The notes below the pieces were generated by a model, which was not told where the DNA came from, did no database searches, and was given only the letters and a program-made list of their open reading frames with translations. From contig JBDTYA010000062.1 in assembly GCA_040005915.1 (NCBI GenBank), forward strand, positions 1 through 36,138: 36,138 nucleotides of DNA. Reading direction: 5' to 3'. The position numbers and the translations under genes were made by a program. The stretch comes from JAENVT01 sp040005915. Its GTDB lineage: Bacteria > Actinomycetota > Acidimicrobiia > Acidimicrobiales > Ilumatobacteraceae. Positions 1 to 8,372 of the stretch are shown in pieces; position 1 is the first letter of the stretch, and each line of letters opens with the position of its first letter.

Positions 1-466
1 TCGGATGAACGATCGTGTGGGTCAGCGACAGGTCCTCGCGGGAGATCATCTTCTGGTAGGTGCGCAGGTTGTCATGGCCCTCGACGTTCTTGCCCTCGGG
101 ACCCAGCCATGCGCCGCGCTCGCCGGCGAATCCGGCGAACGTGACGTTCATGTAGTCGGGCGTCCTGCCCATGATGCCGACGGTGGACTCGGCGATTCGG
201 CGCAGTCCACGATGACGCCGCTTCAGGTCCTCGATCGACCGGGGGATCATGTGACTGACGTTGATCGGCTCACCGGTCTCGGGATCCGGCATCAGGCAGT
301 CGTCGGCGAACTTGTGTTGAGTGTCGAACACCTCGGCCAGGCTGTGCGCGGCGCCCTCGAGCTGCGGATGCGTGGTGACATCGGTGACGCGTTCGCCACC
401 GAGCCAGACTTCTCGGTTCCGGGCACGGAGGCCGTCCAAGAACTGAGCACCGGTTCGAGCTGCCAT
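1..466 (-). CDS. hpaB: 4-hydroxyphenylacetate 3-hydroxylase family monooxygenase, N-terminal part (cut by window start)
   Basis: The first 155 codons are in the window and the rest lies before base 1. HpaB enzymes are FADH2-dependent monooxygenases that ortho-hydroxylate phenols, classically 4-hydroxyphenylacetate to homoprotocatechuate, using a separate flavin reductase (HpaC). The visible part shows family landmarks: a GGERVTDVTTHP block near residues 24-35, an AAHSLAEVFDTQH block, MGRTPDYMNV near residue 100 and a SREDLSLTHTIVHP block at the cut edge. ATG at 466 is chosen because GAGGGGG lies just upstream and the protein begins like its relatives. It is divergent from hpaD with 65 bases between, so its product would feed the neighbouring ring-cleavage enzyme. 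The exact phenolic substrate cannot be fixed from this fragment. Confidence 0.85.
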   Translation of the reverse strand, partial: MAARTGAQFLDGLRARNREVWLGGERVTDVTTHPQLEGAAHSLAEVFDTQHKFADDCLMPDPETGEPINVSHMIPRSIEDLKRRHRGLRRIAESTVGIMGRTPDYMNVTFAGFAGERGAWLGPEGKNVEGHDNLRTYQKMISREDLSLTHTIVHP

Positions 467-531
467 TCGATCCCCCTCGGTCAATCGTTGCGCCCGTACG
501 CTAGACCGCGTCGCGGCCTACGATCGTGTCG
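467..531. promoter_or_regulatory. Divergent hpaB / hpaD intergenic region
   Basis: These 65 bases separate two divergent genes of the same pathway, so they should hold both promoters and any shared operator. On the minus strand a G-rich Shine-Dalgarno-like sequence precedes hpaB. No convincing ribosome-binding site precedes hpaD. I see no clean -35/-10 pair and no long dyad, only short GC-rich self-complementary stretches. The assignment rests on gene layout. Confidence 0.4.
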
Positions 532-1542
532 ATGGCCGCATCCCCTCCGCCCGACATCGTCCGTGCCGCGTACGCCGAACTGATCGTCACCGATCTCGCC
601 GCAAGCAAGCACTTCTGGGTCGATCGCCTCGGCTTCGTCATCAGTGCCGAGGACGCCGCCGCCGTCTACCTGCGCGGCCACGAGGAGTTCGTGCACCACA
701 GCCTCATCCTCAGGACGGGCTCGGTCCCGGCATGCTCCCGATTCGCGTTCCGCGTGCGAACGCCCGAAGATCTCGACGCCGCCGCACTGTTCCACAGCGA
801 CCGCGGCTGCGAGGTCCGCCGGTATCCGGCGGGCACCACGACGGGTGTCGGCCCGACCGTGCGGGTGCAGGACCCATTCGGTTTCGTGGTCGAGTACTTC
901 CACGAGATCGAGTGGACCGGCCACCATCACCAGGAGTACGAGATCCGTCATCCGCCGAGCATCAATCGGCTCGATCACATCAACCTCGTCACCGACGACG
1001 TGAAGGCGTTCTACGAGTGGTACACAGGGCTCGGCTTCGGACTCTCGGAGACCATCGAGGACGACGACGGCACGCTGTTCGCCACATGGATGTTCCGCAA
1101 GCAGACGGTGCACGACATCGCCAGCACGCAGGGCTCCTCGCCGCGCCTGCATCACGTCGCGTTCGCCTGCCCCGAGGCTCACCACATCCTCAGCCTCGCC
1201 GACACCCTCGGCTCGACGAACGAGTTCGATCACATCGAACGGGGGCCCGGCCGCCACGGCGTGTCGAACGCGTTCTACCTCTATCTACGCGATCCCGACG
1301 GGCACCGTGTCGAGATCTACACCACCGACTACTTCACTGGTGACCCCGGCCATCAACCGCTGCGGTGGAGCGTCAACGATCAGCGGCGTCGCGATTTCTG
1401 GGCCAACCCTGTCGTGCCGCGTTGGTACGAGGAAGCCAGCAGCGTTCTCGACCTCGACGGCAACGTGCAGCCGATCCGAGTCCGCAACAGCGACGAGCAA
1501 CGCATCACCGTCGGCGCCGACGGGCACGGGGTGACCAGGTGA
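532..1542 (+). CDS. hpaD: Homoprotocatechuate (3,4-dihydroxyphenylacetate) 2,3-dioxygenase, extradiol type I
   Basis: This enzyme opens homoprotocatechuate beside its hydroxyls to give 5-carboxymethyl-2-hydroxymuconate semialdehyde. The sequence runs nearly collinear with the Brevibacterium/Arthrobacter enzyme as I remember it, through two VOC modules and a conserved C-terminal extension (RRDFWANPVVPRWYEEAS and following). Counted from ATG 532, the metal ligands are His149 (in LDHINL), His208 (in LHHVAF) and Glu261 (in VEIYTTDYF). The second-sphere His is His194 (in TVHD). All four keep the spacing of His155, His214, Glu267 and His200 in the known enzyme. A GTG at 526 could add two residues. 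The TGA overlaps the GTG start of hpaH, implying translational coupling. Length (336 residues) is normal apart from a shorter tail. Confidence 0.93.
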   Translation: MAASPPPDIVRAAYAELIVTDLAASKHFWVDRLGFVISAEDAAAVYLRGHEEFVHHSLILRTGSVPACSRFAFRVRTPEDLDAAALFHSDRGCEVRRYPAGTTTGVGPTVRVQDPFGFVVEYFHEIEWTGHHHQEYEIRHPPSINRLDHINLVTDDVKAFYEWYTGLGFGLSETIEDDDGTLFATWMFRKQTVHDIASTQGSSPRLHHVAFACPEAHHILSLADTLGSTNEFDHIERGPGRHGVSNAFYLYLRDPDGHRVEIYTTDYFTGDPGHQPLRWSVNDQRRRDFWANPVVPRWYEEASSVLDLDGNVQPIRVRNSDEQRITVGADGHGVTR

Positions 1543-2342
1543 TCTCCGCCGAGCTCGCGCTCGGACTGGCCCGCCGGCACGAGATGGCGCGGCGTGAGGT
1601 GAAGTCGATCGATCCGATCACGGTCGAACATCCCGACCTCACAATCGACGATGCCTACGCCGTGCAGCAGGCGTGGATCGACCTGCAGATCGCCGATGGG
1701 GCCAAGATGGTCGGCCGCAAGATCGGCCTCACCTCGCGCGCCATGCAACAGCAGATGAAGATCGACGAACCGGATTTCGGCGCGTTGATGGACTACATGG
1801 TCATCGAGAGTGGTGCGCGACTTCGCCACGCGGACTACGTCGATCCCAAGCTCGAGGTCGAGGTCGCGTTCATGATCGGCCGCAAGCTCGGCGGCGACTC
1901 GGTGACCATCGACGAGGTGATGGCGGCGACCGACTACATCCAGCCTGCGCTGGAGCTGATCGACGCCCGCAGTCACCGAGTCCACCCGGTCACCAAACGG
2001 GCCCGCACGGTCGTCGACACCATCGCCGACAACGCCGCCGACGCCGGCATCATCCTCGGTGGCGAGCAGGTCGCGCCCGGCGAAGTCGACATGCGCTGGA
2101 TCGGCGCGATCTTCTCGTGCAACGACGTGGTCGAAGAGACCGGTCTGGCGGCAGGCGTGCTCGGTCACCCCGCCAATGGAATCGCCTGGGTTGCCCGCCG
2201 GCTAGCACCGTACGGGCTGTCGATCGAACCCGGCCAGATCATCCTCGCCGGCTCGTTCACCCGCGCGGTTGCAACCCATCCCGGCGATCGATTCGTCGCC
2301 GACTACGGCCCACTCGGCACCATCACCTGCAGCTTTGCCTGA
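1539..2342 (+). CDS. hpaH: 2-oxo-hept-4-ene-1,7-dioate hydratase
   Basis: The predicted product hydrates 2-oxo-hept-4-ene-1,7-dioate to the 4-hydroxy compound, a late step of the homoprotocatechuate meta pathway. The 267-residue length equals that of the E. coli enzyme as I recall it, and long blocks agree: DAYAVQQAW, GRKIGLTSRAMQ, a PKLEVEVAF metal-binding stretch, ALELIDAR, DTIADNAADAGIILGG and GQIILAGSFTR. These belong to the fumarylacetoacetate-hydrolase/MhpD fold. GTG 1539 is chosen because it shares the GTGA overlap with the hpaD stop and gives the family length. The intervening enzymes (semialdehyde dehydrogenase, isomerase, decarboxylase) and the aldolase are not in the window, so they must lie to the left or elsewhere. 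Confidence 0.9.
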   Translation: MISAELALGLARRHEMARREVKSIDPITVEHPDLTIDDAYAVQQAWIDLQIADGAKMVGRKIGLTSRAMQQQMKIDEPDFGALMDYMVIESGARLRHADYVDPKLEVEVAFMIGRKLGGDSVTIDEVMAATDYIQPALELIDARSHRVHPVTKRARTVVDTIADNAADAGIILGGEQVAPGEVDMRWIGAIFSCNDVVEETGLAAGVLGHPANGIAWVARRLAPYGLSIEPGQIILAGSFTRAVATHPGDRFVADYGPLGTITCSFA

Positions 2343-3063
2343 GCGCCCGGCGTCGCGTTGGTGCGACGCGAACGTGCGGCTCGACGACTTCGCGATCGTC
2401 ACGTGGTCGGTCCCGGCCGACCGCTTGAACGAGCTGCTACCACCCGGGTTCGAGGCCGACGACCGCGGCGGATCCGGCCTCGTCTCGCTCGTCGCGTTCC
2501 GCGACCACGGCTTCCACTTCCGGGCCGCGCCGTTTGCCAAGTTCTCATGCGGCCAAGTCGACTTCCGGGCATACGTGCGCCACGACGGCGAGACCGGCGT
2601 GTGGTCGTTCGGGACCGCCCTCGACAGCCGTTTGGCCTCGCTCCCGAAGGCATTGTGGAGGATGCCCTGGCGGCGCACCTCGATACGCGTCGTTGCGGTT
2701 TGGACCGGCGAGACCTGCGACAACTGGTCGCTCGACAGCACGGGAGCGTGGGGCACGGCGAGTGTCGAGCTCACCGGCACCACGGCCCACTGCCACGGCG
2801 TGGGCACCCATGCACCGGCGGGGCCGCCGTCGGCGATCGATCCATTCGTCGCCTGGTACCCCCGTACCGGCAGCAGCGCGATCGGTCGTTACTCGGTCTG
2901 GCACGAGCCGCTGCAACTTGAAGCTGCGTCGACGAGCCGCGCCGAATGCCGATTGTTCGAGGAGCTCGGATTGATCGAGCCCGGCCAGCAGCCGATCAGA
3001 GCAGGGGTCCAGGCTCACGTGTTGTTCGATGTGCACACGCCCCCGAGCCGGTTCCGCCAGTAG
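2335..3063 (+). CDS. DUF2071 / YqjF-like protein of unknown function
   Basis: The product is about 242 residues with no signal peptide or membrane helix. It resembles DUF2071 (YqjF-like) proteins, distant relatives of the acetoacetate-decarboxylase fold. The clues are a VTWSVPADRLNELLPPGFEAD start, an aromatic-rich VAFRDHGFHFR stretch, a VDFRAYVRHDGETGVWSF block and a PWRRTSIRV block. The biochemical role of this family is not established. The start is uncertain. TTG 2335 overlaps the hpaH stop by eight bases and fits the tight packing, while GTG near 2374 is an alternative. Its position directly after hpaH suggests co-expression with aromatic degradation, but it is not a standard member of that pathway. 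Confidence 0.6.
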   Translation: MPERPASRWCDANVRLDDFAIVTWSVPADRLNELLPPGFEADDRGGSGLVSLVAFRDHGFHFRAAPFAKFSCGQVDFRAYVRHDGETGVWSFGTALDSRLASLPKALWRMPWRRTSIRVVAVWTGETCDNWSLDSTGAWGTASVELTGTTAHCHGVGTHAPAGPPSAIDPFVAWYPRTGSSAIGRYSVWHEPLQLEAASTSRAECRLFEELGLIEPGQQPIRAGVQAHVLFDVHTPPSRFRQ

Positions 3064-3114
3064 GCCCGCGACCTGCTAGAAAGACTGCAGAATCGATGAC
3101 GGAAGGAACTGATT

Positions 3115-4119
3115 GTGCAGTACGCACTTGTCAACGGGGTTCGCAACCATCCTGATTCCGCATATGCCTTGCAGGATGTGTACTCCGACTACATCAGCGA
3201 TGCAGTCCTGGCCGAAGAGCTCGGGTTCACCCACACCTGGTACGGCGAACACCACTTCCGTGACTGTCAGTGGACAGGCTCGCCGATGCTCGTCGCCACC
3301 GCGGTTGCGGCACGCACCGAAAGGATCCGCATCGGGACGTCCGTGGTGCTGCTCCCCTTCCACGATCCGATCCGCGTCGCCGAGGATGCCGCGATCGCCG
3401 ACATCCTGTCGAAGGGGCGCTTCGATCTGGGTGTCGGTCCCGGCTCGCAGTTCGAAGAGTTCGTCACCTTCGGCAAGGACCCCGCAGAGATGAACCAGCG
3501 CTCGTGGGAGATGGTCGATTGGATTCAGCAGGCGTTCACCGAGCAGGGCATGTTCAGCCACAAGGGCCGCTTCTACGACATCCCAGACATGACGTTCACC
3601 ACCAAGCCGGTACAACAACCACTGCCGATGTGGTGGGGCGGGATGGGCCCGAAGAACCTGGCACGTGCCGCCGAGCGCGGCATGAACCTGATTGCGCCGT
3701 TCAACGCCGGCTACGACGCCGCGTTGGAGGCGTGCGGGCGCAACCCCGCCGAGTACGCGGTGTCGGTCATGGTGCCCGTCTTCGTGGCCGACACCACCGA
3801 CAAGGCATGGGAGATCGCCGGGCCGGGCATCGAGTACTTCGTCAACTTCTACCAGATGCGCAAGAACCTGCAAGGCGTGCCCGCGCCTGCCGACGCCCAC
3901 ATCACGCAGGAGATGTTGCGTACGGGCAATGCCGGTTTCTGGTTCGCCGCCGTCGGTAGTCCCGAGGACGTGATCGGGAAGCTGCGGCCGTTCGTCGACG
4001 GGCACCTCGGGCGCATCACGCAGCTCGCGCTGCAGATGCGTCAGCCGGGGATGAGCAACGACGACACGCACAAGTCGATGCGCAGGTTCGCCGACGAGGT
4101 CATCCCGGCGTTGGCGTAG
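3115..4119 (+). CDS. LLM-class (luciferase-like) flavin-dependent oxidoreductase
   Basis: This is a 334-residue bacterial-luciferase-fold protein. Such TIM-barrel enzymes use reduced FMN or F420, often to oxygenate small molecules. Visible landmarks are a WYGEHHF block near residue 43, the TSVVLLPFHDPIRVAEDAA strand-helix, a GRFDLGVGPGSQFEEF loop typical of cofactor binding, and KPVQQPLPMWWGG in the middle. GTG 3115 is preceded by GGAAGGA at a good distance. It is about 50 bases after the DUF2071-like gene and on the same strand, so it is probably the last gene of the hpaD-hpaH transcript. Its 3' end overlaps the converging hydrolase gene by 20 bases. Cofactor and substrate are not resolvable here. 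It is less similar to the other two LLM proteins of the window than they are to each other. Confidence 0.85.
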   Translation: MQYALVNGVRNHPDSAYALQDVYSDYISDAVLAEELGFTHTWYGEHHFRDCQWTGSPMLVATAVAARTERIRIGTSVVLLPFHDPIRVAEDAAIADILSKGRFDLGVGPGSQFEEFVTFGKDPAEMNQRSWEMVDWIQQAFTEQGMFSHKGRFYDIPDMTFTTKPVQQPLPMWWGGMGPKNLARAAERGMNLIAPFNAGYDAALEACGRNPAEYAVSVMVPVFVADTTDKAWEIAGPGIEYFVNFYQMRKNLQGVPAPADAHITQEMLRTGNAGFWFAAVGSPEDVIGKLRPFVDGHLGRITQLALQMRQPGMSNDDTHKSMRRFADEVIPALA

Positions 4120-4831
4120 GGCCAGGTGCTGTGATCAACCGGGTCACGCCGCCCGGATCGGTCAACGGTGCAAAGTGGTTGGTCGTCAGCGTGTGCATCG
4201 TCCATCGGGGGTCGCCCGACAACCGGTCGTAGATCGCCCGGAACGAGGGGTTCTCGCTGCCCCGGCACAGCACGTATGACAGGGCGACGTGTGCGGGCGC
4301 CTCGGCGAGCGCGGCCACCGGTTCGACCATCGTCTTCCACGGCTGCGGGCGAAGTCGGGGCCGGCAGTAGTCCAACACCGCTTCGTCGGTGACACCGAAG
4401 TATTGAGGTTCTCGAATCGGAAACGGGGTACGCGCCGCCTCGTGCTCGTGTGCCATCGCGCTCGACCTGCCCAACGACAGGTCGGCCAACGACTGACCGT
4501 CGGTCGGCACGAACGCATCGAGGTAGAACGCCGAACGGATCCGCTGCGGGATGCGCGCCAGCACTCCCGTGATCACCATCCCGCCGTAGCTCCAGCCGAC
4601 GAGATCGACGTCGGTGAGATCCTCGAACTCGATGTGGCCGACGATGTCGTCGACGTGGGTCGTCAGGCCGACGTCGTCGCTGAGGAGGTGCGACCGCTCG
4701 CCGAGACCCGTCAAGGTCGGCGCGGCTGCACGATGTCCGAGGCCGGCCAGTTGCTCGACGACATCCCGCCACACCCAACTTCCGCACCACGCGCCGTGCA
4801 CCAATACGAACTGCCGGGCAGGAGTGCTCAC
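4100..4831 (-). CDS. Alpha/beta hydrolase (esterase-like)
   Basis: This is a 243-residue alpha/beta hydrolase of the compact type (salicylate-esterase or hydroxynitrile-lyase-like). It opens with FVLVHGAWCGSWVW (oxyanion region), has the TLTGLGERSHL loop typical of this subgroup, the nucleophile elbow GWSYGG (Ser81) and a C-terminal His219 in TTNHFAPL. GTG 4831 overlaps the stop of the upstream esterase (GTGA), giving clear coupling. The tail (PGPTPTPG) is Pro-rich. The 3' end overlaps the convergent LLM gene by 20 bases, so neither has room for its own terminator. Substrate is unknown. A small ester or lactone is likely by family. Confidence 0.82.
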   Translation of the reverse strand: MSTPARQFVLVHGAWCGSWVWRDVVEQLAGLGHRAAAPTLTGLGERSHLLSDDVGLTTHVDDIVGHIEFEDLTDVDLVGWSYGGMVITGVLARIPQRIRSAFYLDAFVPTDGQSLADLSLGRSSAMAHEHEAARTPFPIREPQYFGVTDEAVLDYCRPRLRPQPWKTMVEPVAALAEAPAHVALSYVLCRGSENPSFRAIYDRLSGDPRWTMHTLTTNHFAPLTDPGGVTRLITAPGPTPTPG

Positions 4832-5724
4832 GGCGTCGTGATGCGTTTGGCGAACGCCACCGAGGCATCGAAGATTGCAGCCGGATCGGGCGCGCCGATC
4901 CAGAAGTGATCGCTGCCTTCCACCTCCACGAACTCGACCTGTGCGCCCGCATTGCGAAGAGCTTCGACGAACTCGACGCTCTGGGCAAACGGAACGAACG
5001 TGTCGTCGGTGCCGTGGTGGATCTGCACTGGCGGCACGTCGGCGTGAACGTAGGAGATCGGGCTCGCCGCGAGAGTGCGCTGCGGATCGATCTGCAACGG
5101 GGAGCCGACCAACGTCGACTCCCACGAACCGGAGTCGTCGGGCTGCTTGTCGCTGCCCGGCCGGTGCTGCGAGGCAACCGACAAAAGGTTCATCGGGCCG
5201 TACCAGTCGACGACTCCGCACACCGCGCTGGACTGATCGAGACAATCGCCCACCGACCCTTCCAGGTCGACACTGTCGCCTGTGAGCGCGGCAAGCATCG
5301 CCAGGTGTCCACCGGCGGATTCGCCCCACGTGATCACACGCGCCGGATCGACACCCAACCTCGGCGCGTTGGCGCGCACCCAGCGGACCGCCGCCTTCAC
5401 GTCGTGGAGCTGCGCCGGGAAGTGGGCCTCGCCGCTGAGGCGGTAGTCGACGGTGGCGACCGCAAACCCGGCTTGGGCGAGGAGATCGAAGGGTGTCGGC
5501 GACCACGCAGCGAAGGCCCTGCCGAATCGCCGGCGCGAACCGATTGCCCAGCCCCCGCCGTGCAGGTACACGATCGCCGCGCCGGGAGTGACCCCGCCGG
5601 TCGGCAGGTACAGGTCGAGCACGAGTGGGCGGAAGCCCTCGACGACCGCGAACTCGACTCCGTGGTGGACGGTGACGCCCGATGCCAGGTCAGCGACCGG
5701 AGGACCCAGATCCAATGCCTCCAT
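4828..5724 (-). CDS. Alpha/beta hydrolase, HSL/carboxylesterase-like
   Basis: The 298-residue product carries the hormone-sensitive-lipase/BD-FAE arrangement: YLHGGGW oxyanion motif at 53-59, GESAG nucleophile elbow (Ser136), Asp241 in HGTDDTFVP and His273 in GSDHFW. No signal peptide is visible, so it is cytoplasmic. ATG 5724 lies one base after the stop of the inositol-monophosphatase-like gene, and its own stop overlaps the next hydrolase, so these three form one operon. Kynurenine formamidase or a plain carboxylesterase would both fit the family. Nothing in the neighbourhood decides between them. Confidence 0.84.
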   Translation of the reverse strand: MEALDLGPPVADLASGVTVHHGVEFAVVEGFRPLVLDLYLPTGGVTPGAAIVYLHGGGWAIGSRRRFGRAFAAWSPTPFDLLAQAGFAVATVDYRLSGEAHFPAQLHDVKAAVRWVRANAPRLGVDPARVITWGESAGGHLAMLAALTGDSVDLEGSVGDCLDQSSAVCGVVDWYGPMNLLSVASQHRPGSDKQPDDSGSWESTLVGSPLQIDPQRTLAASPISYVHADVPPVQIHHGTDDTFVPFAQSVEFVEALRNAGAQVEFVEVEGSDHFWIGAPDPAAIFDASVAFAKRITTP

Positions 5725-5725
5725 G

Positions 5726-6511
5726 TCACACCCTTCTGAGGTTGACGACGTCGAGCAGGGCCGCTTGGATCTGCTTGTTTGCAGCGACGATGTTGGTGAT
5801 CCCCGCGCCGAGGTTGACCGGCTCGCCATCGAAGCCTGTGGCCATACCCCCTGCTTCCTCGAGCAACAGCAAACCCGCGGCGACATCCCACGCGTAGGTT
5901 GCGTCCTTCTCGACGAAGCCATCGAGCTTGCCGGCGGCGACGTACGCCAGGGCGAATGACGGGCAACCGATCGAGCGCGTGGCCCGACAGTGCAAATGCA
6001 TCTGCTCGATGCGCAGAGAGTGCTCGTGGATTGCAGCGGGATCGTCGTTCTGCAGGCCCGTCGCGATCAACGCCTTTCCGATGTGATCGGTGTCGCTGAC
6101 CTGACACGTCGTGCCGCCACCGCGCTCGACGGCGAACATCTCGTCGCGTAACGGGTCGAGGACCACGCCCGCCAACAGCGGCCCGTTGGTCTCGCGCACC
6201 CCGATCGATACGCCCCATGGCGAGAGGCCGCGGGCGTAGTTGGAGGTGCCGTCGAGCGGGTCGACGATCCACGTGTACGGACCATCCGGGTTCCCGGCGT
6301 CGCCCTCTTCGCCGAGGATTGCGTGGTCGGGGAACCGGCCGAGGATGAACTCGACGATCGTGTCCTGCGAAGCCTGGTCCGCCCACGTGACGATGTTGGA
6401 TCGCGCCGACTTCTGATGGATCTCCGGTGGTCGCTGCAAGCCCTCCATCAACCTCGCCGCGCCGGCACGGGCTGCGTCGATCACGGATTCCAACAAGTTC
6501 GATTCGCTCAC
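5726..6511 (-). CDS. Inositol-monophosphatase-family phosphatase
   Basis: This is a 261-residue metal-dependent sugar/inositol phosphate phosphatase. Metal-site motifs are present in order: GEEGD (first Glu), IVDPLDGTSNY (the DPxDGT core) and the C-terminal TYAWDVAAG. Length is standard. Members hydrolyse myo-inositol 1-phosphate, fructose-1,6-bisphosphate, histidinol phosphate or PAP, and the motif set alone does not separate them. GTG 6511 is preferred because it begins at the usual family N-terminus. A longer version from about 6613 would add roughly 34 residues without family features. It is first in a three-gene minus-strand operon, divergent from the PEP-utilising gene. A phosphatase facing a possible phosphotransferase is suggestive but unproven. 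Confidence 0.85.
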   Translation of the reverse strand: MSESNLLESVIDAARAGAARLMEGLQRPPEIHQKSARSNIVTWADQASQDTIVEFILGRFPDHAILGEEGDAGNPDGPYTWIVDPLDGTSNYARGLSPWGVSIGVRETNGPLLAGVVLDPLRDEMFAVERGGGTTCQVSDTDHIGKALIATGLQNDDPAAIHEHSLRIEQMHLHCRATRSIGCPSFALAYVAAGKLDGFVEKDATYAWDVAAGLLLLEEAGGMATGFDGEPVNLGAGITNIVAANKQIQAALLDVVNLRRV

Positions 6512-6640
6512 GCCGGCGAACCTACTTGGTGCGTCCGGGCGGACGGGAGTGAATCGTGGGGCGTGATATAGCATCGCCGGTCGCAGCCCGTGTGGGGACG
6601 GGGAATCGAACACAGACCGAATAGTTGGGGGTCAACACCA
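6512..6640. promoter_or_regulatory. Divergent intergenic region, phosphatase / PEP-utilising protein
   Basis: These 129 bases lie between two divergent genes and must hold both starts of transcription. A GATATAGC island at 6565-6572 is AT-richer than its surroundings and could supply a -10 on either strand, but neither direction has a convincing -35 at the right distance. G-rich ribosome-binding sequence GGGGG at about 6626-6631 precedes ATG 6641. I see no long dyad. Confidence 0.35.
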
Positions 6641-8362
6641 ATGGCAGAGATCGTTCCCGTCGACCAGTTCCTCGAGTGGTATCCGGGGTGGAAGCCCGAA
6701 CACATCGACGAGCCCTGGCTGAGAATGAAGTCGGGGCCGTTCACCAAGGAGGACGAATCGCGGTTCTGGTTCGTCGACTTCCACTGGCCGCGGGGGTTCT
6801 CGCCGCTCGGCTTCCAGTTCGTGGCCACCGCAGCCTGGTCGACCCAGCTCGCCGCGCACCAACTGCCGCTGCCGCCGGCGGGTGGCCTCGTGCAGCGCAT
6901 GGGCGGCCCGTTCCTCTACGAGAGCGAAGTACCGGTCACATCGCAGTGGGAGATCGGGTTCCGCGCGGCGCGCATCGAGAAGAACATGCCGGTTTTCCTC
7001 GGCAACTTCGACGCCATATGGGCGGAGCGCAAGTGGGAGCTCGAGCTCGGCCTCGGCTACTTCGAGAGCTACGAGTTCAAGGACAAGTCGCTGGCCGAGA
7101 TCGGCCAGTTCCTCACCGATGCGCGCAGCTTTCAACAGCGGGCCTGGGAGATCCACTTCGAGATCATGTATCCGCTGCTGGCCATCTACCTGCAGCTGTA
7201 CGGCCTGTGCGCCGGCAACGGGATCGATCCCGGCAACATCGCCAAGATGTTGCAGGGCCGCGACTCCAAGATCATGGAGACCGACAGGGCGATGTGGGAC
7301 CTGGCCGACGAGGCCAAGCGCCTCGGCATCGCCGACCTGTTCGAGCACGAGCCGGACCAGATCCGCGATGCACTCGCCAAGGCCGGCGGCAACGGCTCGG
7401 TGTGGCTGACAAAGTTCGACGACTTCCTGAAGGTCCACGGCTGGCGCACGGAGGGCATCGCCGACATCAACATCCCGTCGTGGATCGAGAACCAGGCGTC
7501 GCCGCTCGGCCAGTTGCGCAACTTCGTGCAGATGGAGCATCGCCACGACTTCGAGAAGTCGCTCGTCGACTCGCACCGCGAGCGCGACGAGGCGATCGAC
7601 GACGCACGCTCGCAGTTGAACGGTGACGCGCTCGGCGGATTCAATCAGCTGCTGGAAATTTGCACCGTCGCCAACTTCGCGTGGTGGAACGAGGACCACA
7701 ACTACTACATCGACCTGCGTTCGTCGATCCCGGTTCGCCGCGGCGCGCTGGCCGCCGCCGAGGCCGTCGGCGCCGACACCTACGATGACACAACCTTCCT
7801 GTTCTGGCCGGAGTTGCAGGAGGTCTGTCGCGGCGACGTCGCATGGAAGGACAAGCAGTCCATCGCGACAGCCCGCCACGAGTACTACGACCACTACCAG
7901 AGCCTGCGTGGCTCCGTTCCAAAGGTCGTCGGCACACTGCCCGACAAGGTCGAGGACCCGGTGCTGATCGAGATCTTCGGCATGCACAGTCACTACTTCG
8001 CCGGCCTGAAGGCCGATCCGCACACGACCACGCTCAACGGCTTCCCGGCCTCCGCAGGCACGTACACCGGGCGCGCCCGGGTGATGGTCTCGGCGACCGA
8101 GCTGTTCGATCTCGAAGAGGGCGAGATCCTCGTGACCGAGGCAACCTCACCCAACTGGACGCCCGCGTTCGCGATCATCGGGGCATGCGTGTGCGACGGC
8201 GGCGGCTCGCTGACTCACGCCGCAACCGTCAGCCGCGAGTACGGCATCCCATGCGTTGTCGGCACCTCCGTCGCGACGTTGCGCATCAAGACCGGCGACC
8301 TGGTCGAGGTCGACGGAACGCGTGGCGTCGTCACCATCGTGGAGCGCGCCACCGCCGAATGA
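6641..8362 (+). CDS. PEP-utilising-enzyme mobile (phosphohistidine) domain protein without ATP-binding domain
   Basis: The product has 573 residues. Its C-terminal ~110 residues form the swivelling phosphohistidine domain of PEP synthase and pyruvate phosphate dikinase, with NGFPASAGTYTGRARV as the entry strand and GGGSLTHAATVSREYGIPCVVG carried around catalytic His526. The preceding ~450 residues are aromatic-rich and mostly helical, with an HGWR motif at 266-269 and EDHNYYID at 351-358. That recalls the substrate-binding domain of rifampicin phosphotransferase and the alpha subunit of phenylphosphate synthase. No ATP-grasp nucleotide-binding domain is present here or in any neighbour. It therefore needs a partner encoded elsewhere, or it does not use ATP in the usual way. 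ATG 6641 follows a G-rich ribosome-binding site. It heads an operon with an SDR, an amidase and a YdhR-like gene, and is paralogous to the gene at 17936-19603. Confidence 0.8.
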   Translation: MAEIVPVDQFLEWYPGWKPEHIDEPWLRMKSGPFTKEDESRFWFVDFHWPRGFSPLGFQFVATAAWSTQLAAHQLPLPPAGGLVQRMGGPFLYESEVPVTSQWEIGFRAARIEKNMPVFLGNFDAIWAERKWELELGLGYFESYEFKDKSLAEIGQFLTDARSFQQRAWEIHFEIMYPLLAIYLQLYGLCAGNGIDPGNIAKMLQGRDSKIMETDRAMWDLADEAKRLGIADLFEHEPDQIRDALAKAGGNGSVWLTKFDDFLKVHGWRTEGIADINIPSWIENQASPLGQLRNFVQMEHRHDFEKSLVDSHRERDEAIDDARSQLNGDALGGFNQLLEICTVANFAWWNEDHNYYIDLRSSIPVRRGALAAAEAVGADTYDDTTFLFWPELQEVCRGDVAWKDKQSIATARHEYYDHYQSLRGSVPKVVGTLPDKVEDPVLIEIFGMHSHYFAGLKADPHTTTLNGFPASAGTYTGRARVMVSATELFDLEEGEILVTEATSPNWTPAFAIIGACVCDGGGSLTHAATVSREYGIPCVVGTSVATLRIKTGDLVEVDGTRGVVTIVERATAE

Positions 8363-8372
8363 GCATCACCCG

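Noticed and set aside
481..1257. Minus-strand frame opposite hpaD
   Set aside because: hpaD on the plus strand has every catalytic residue at the expected spacing. The opposite frame has no family features.
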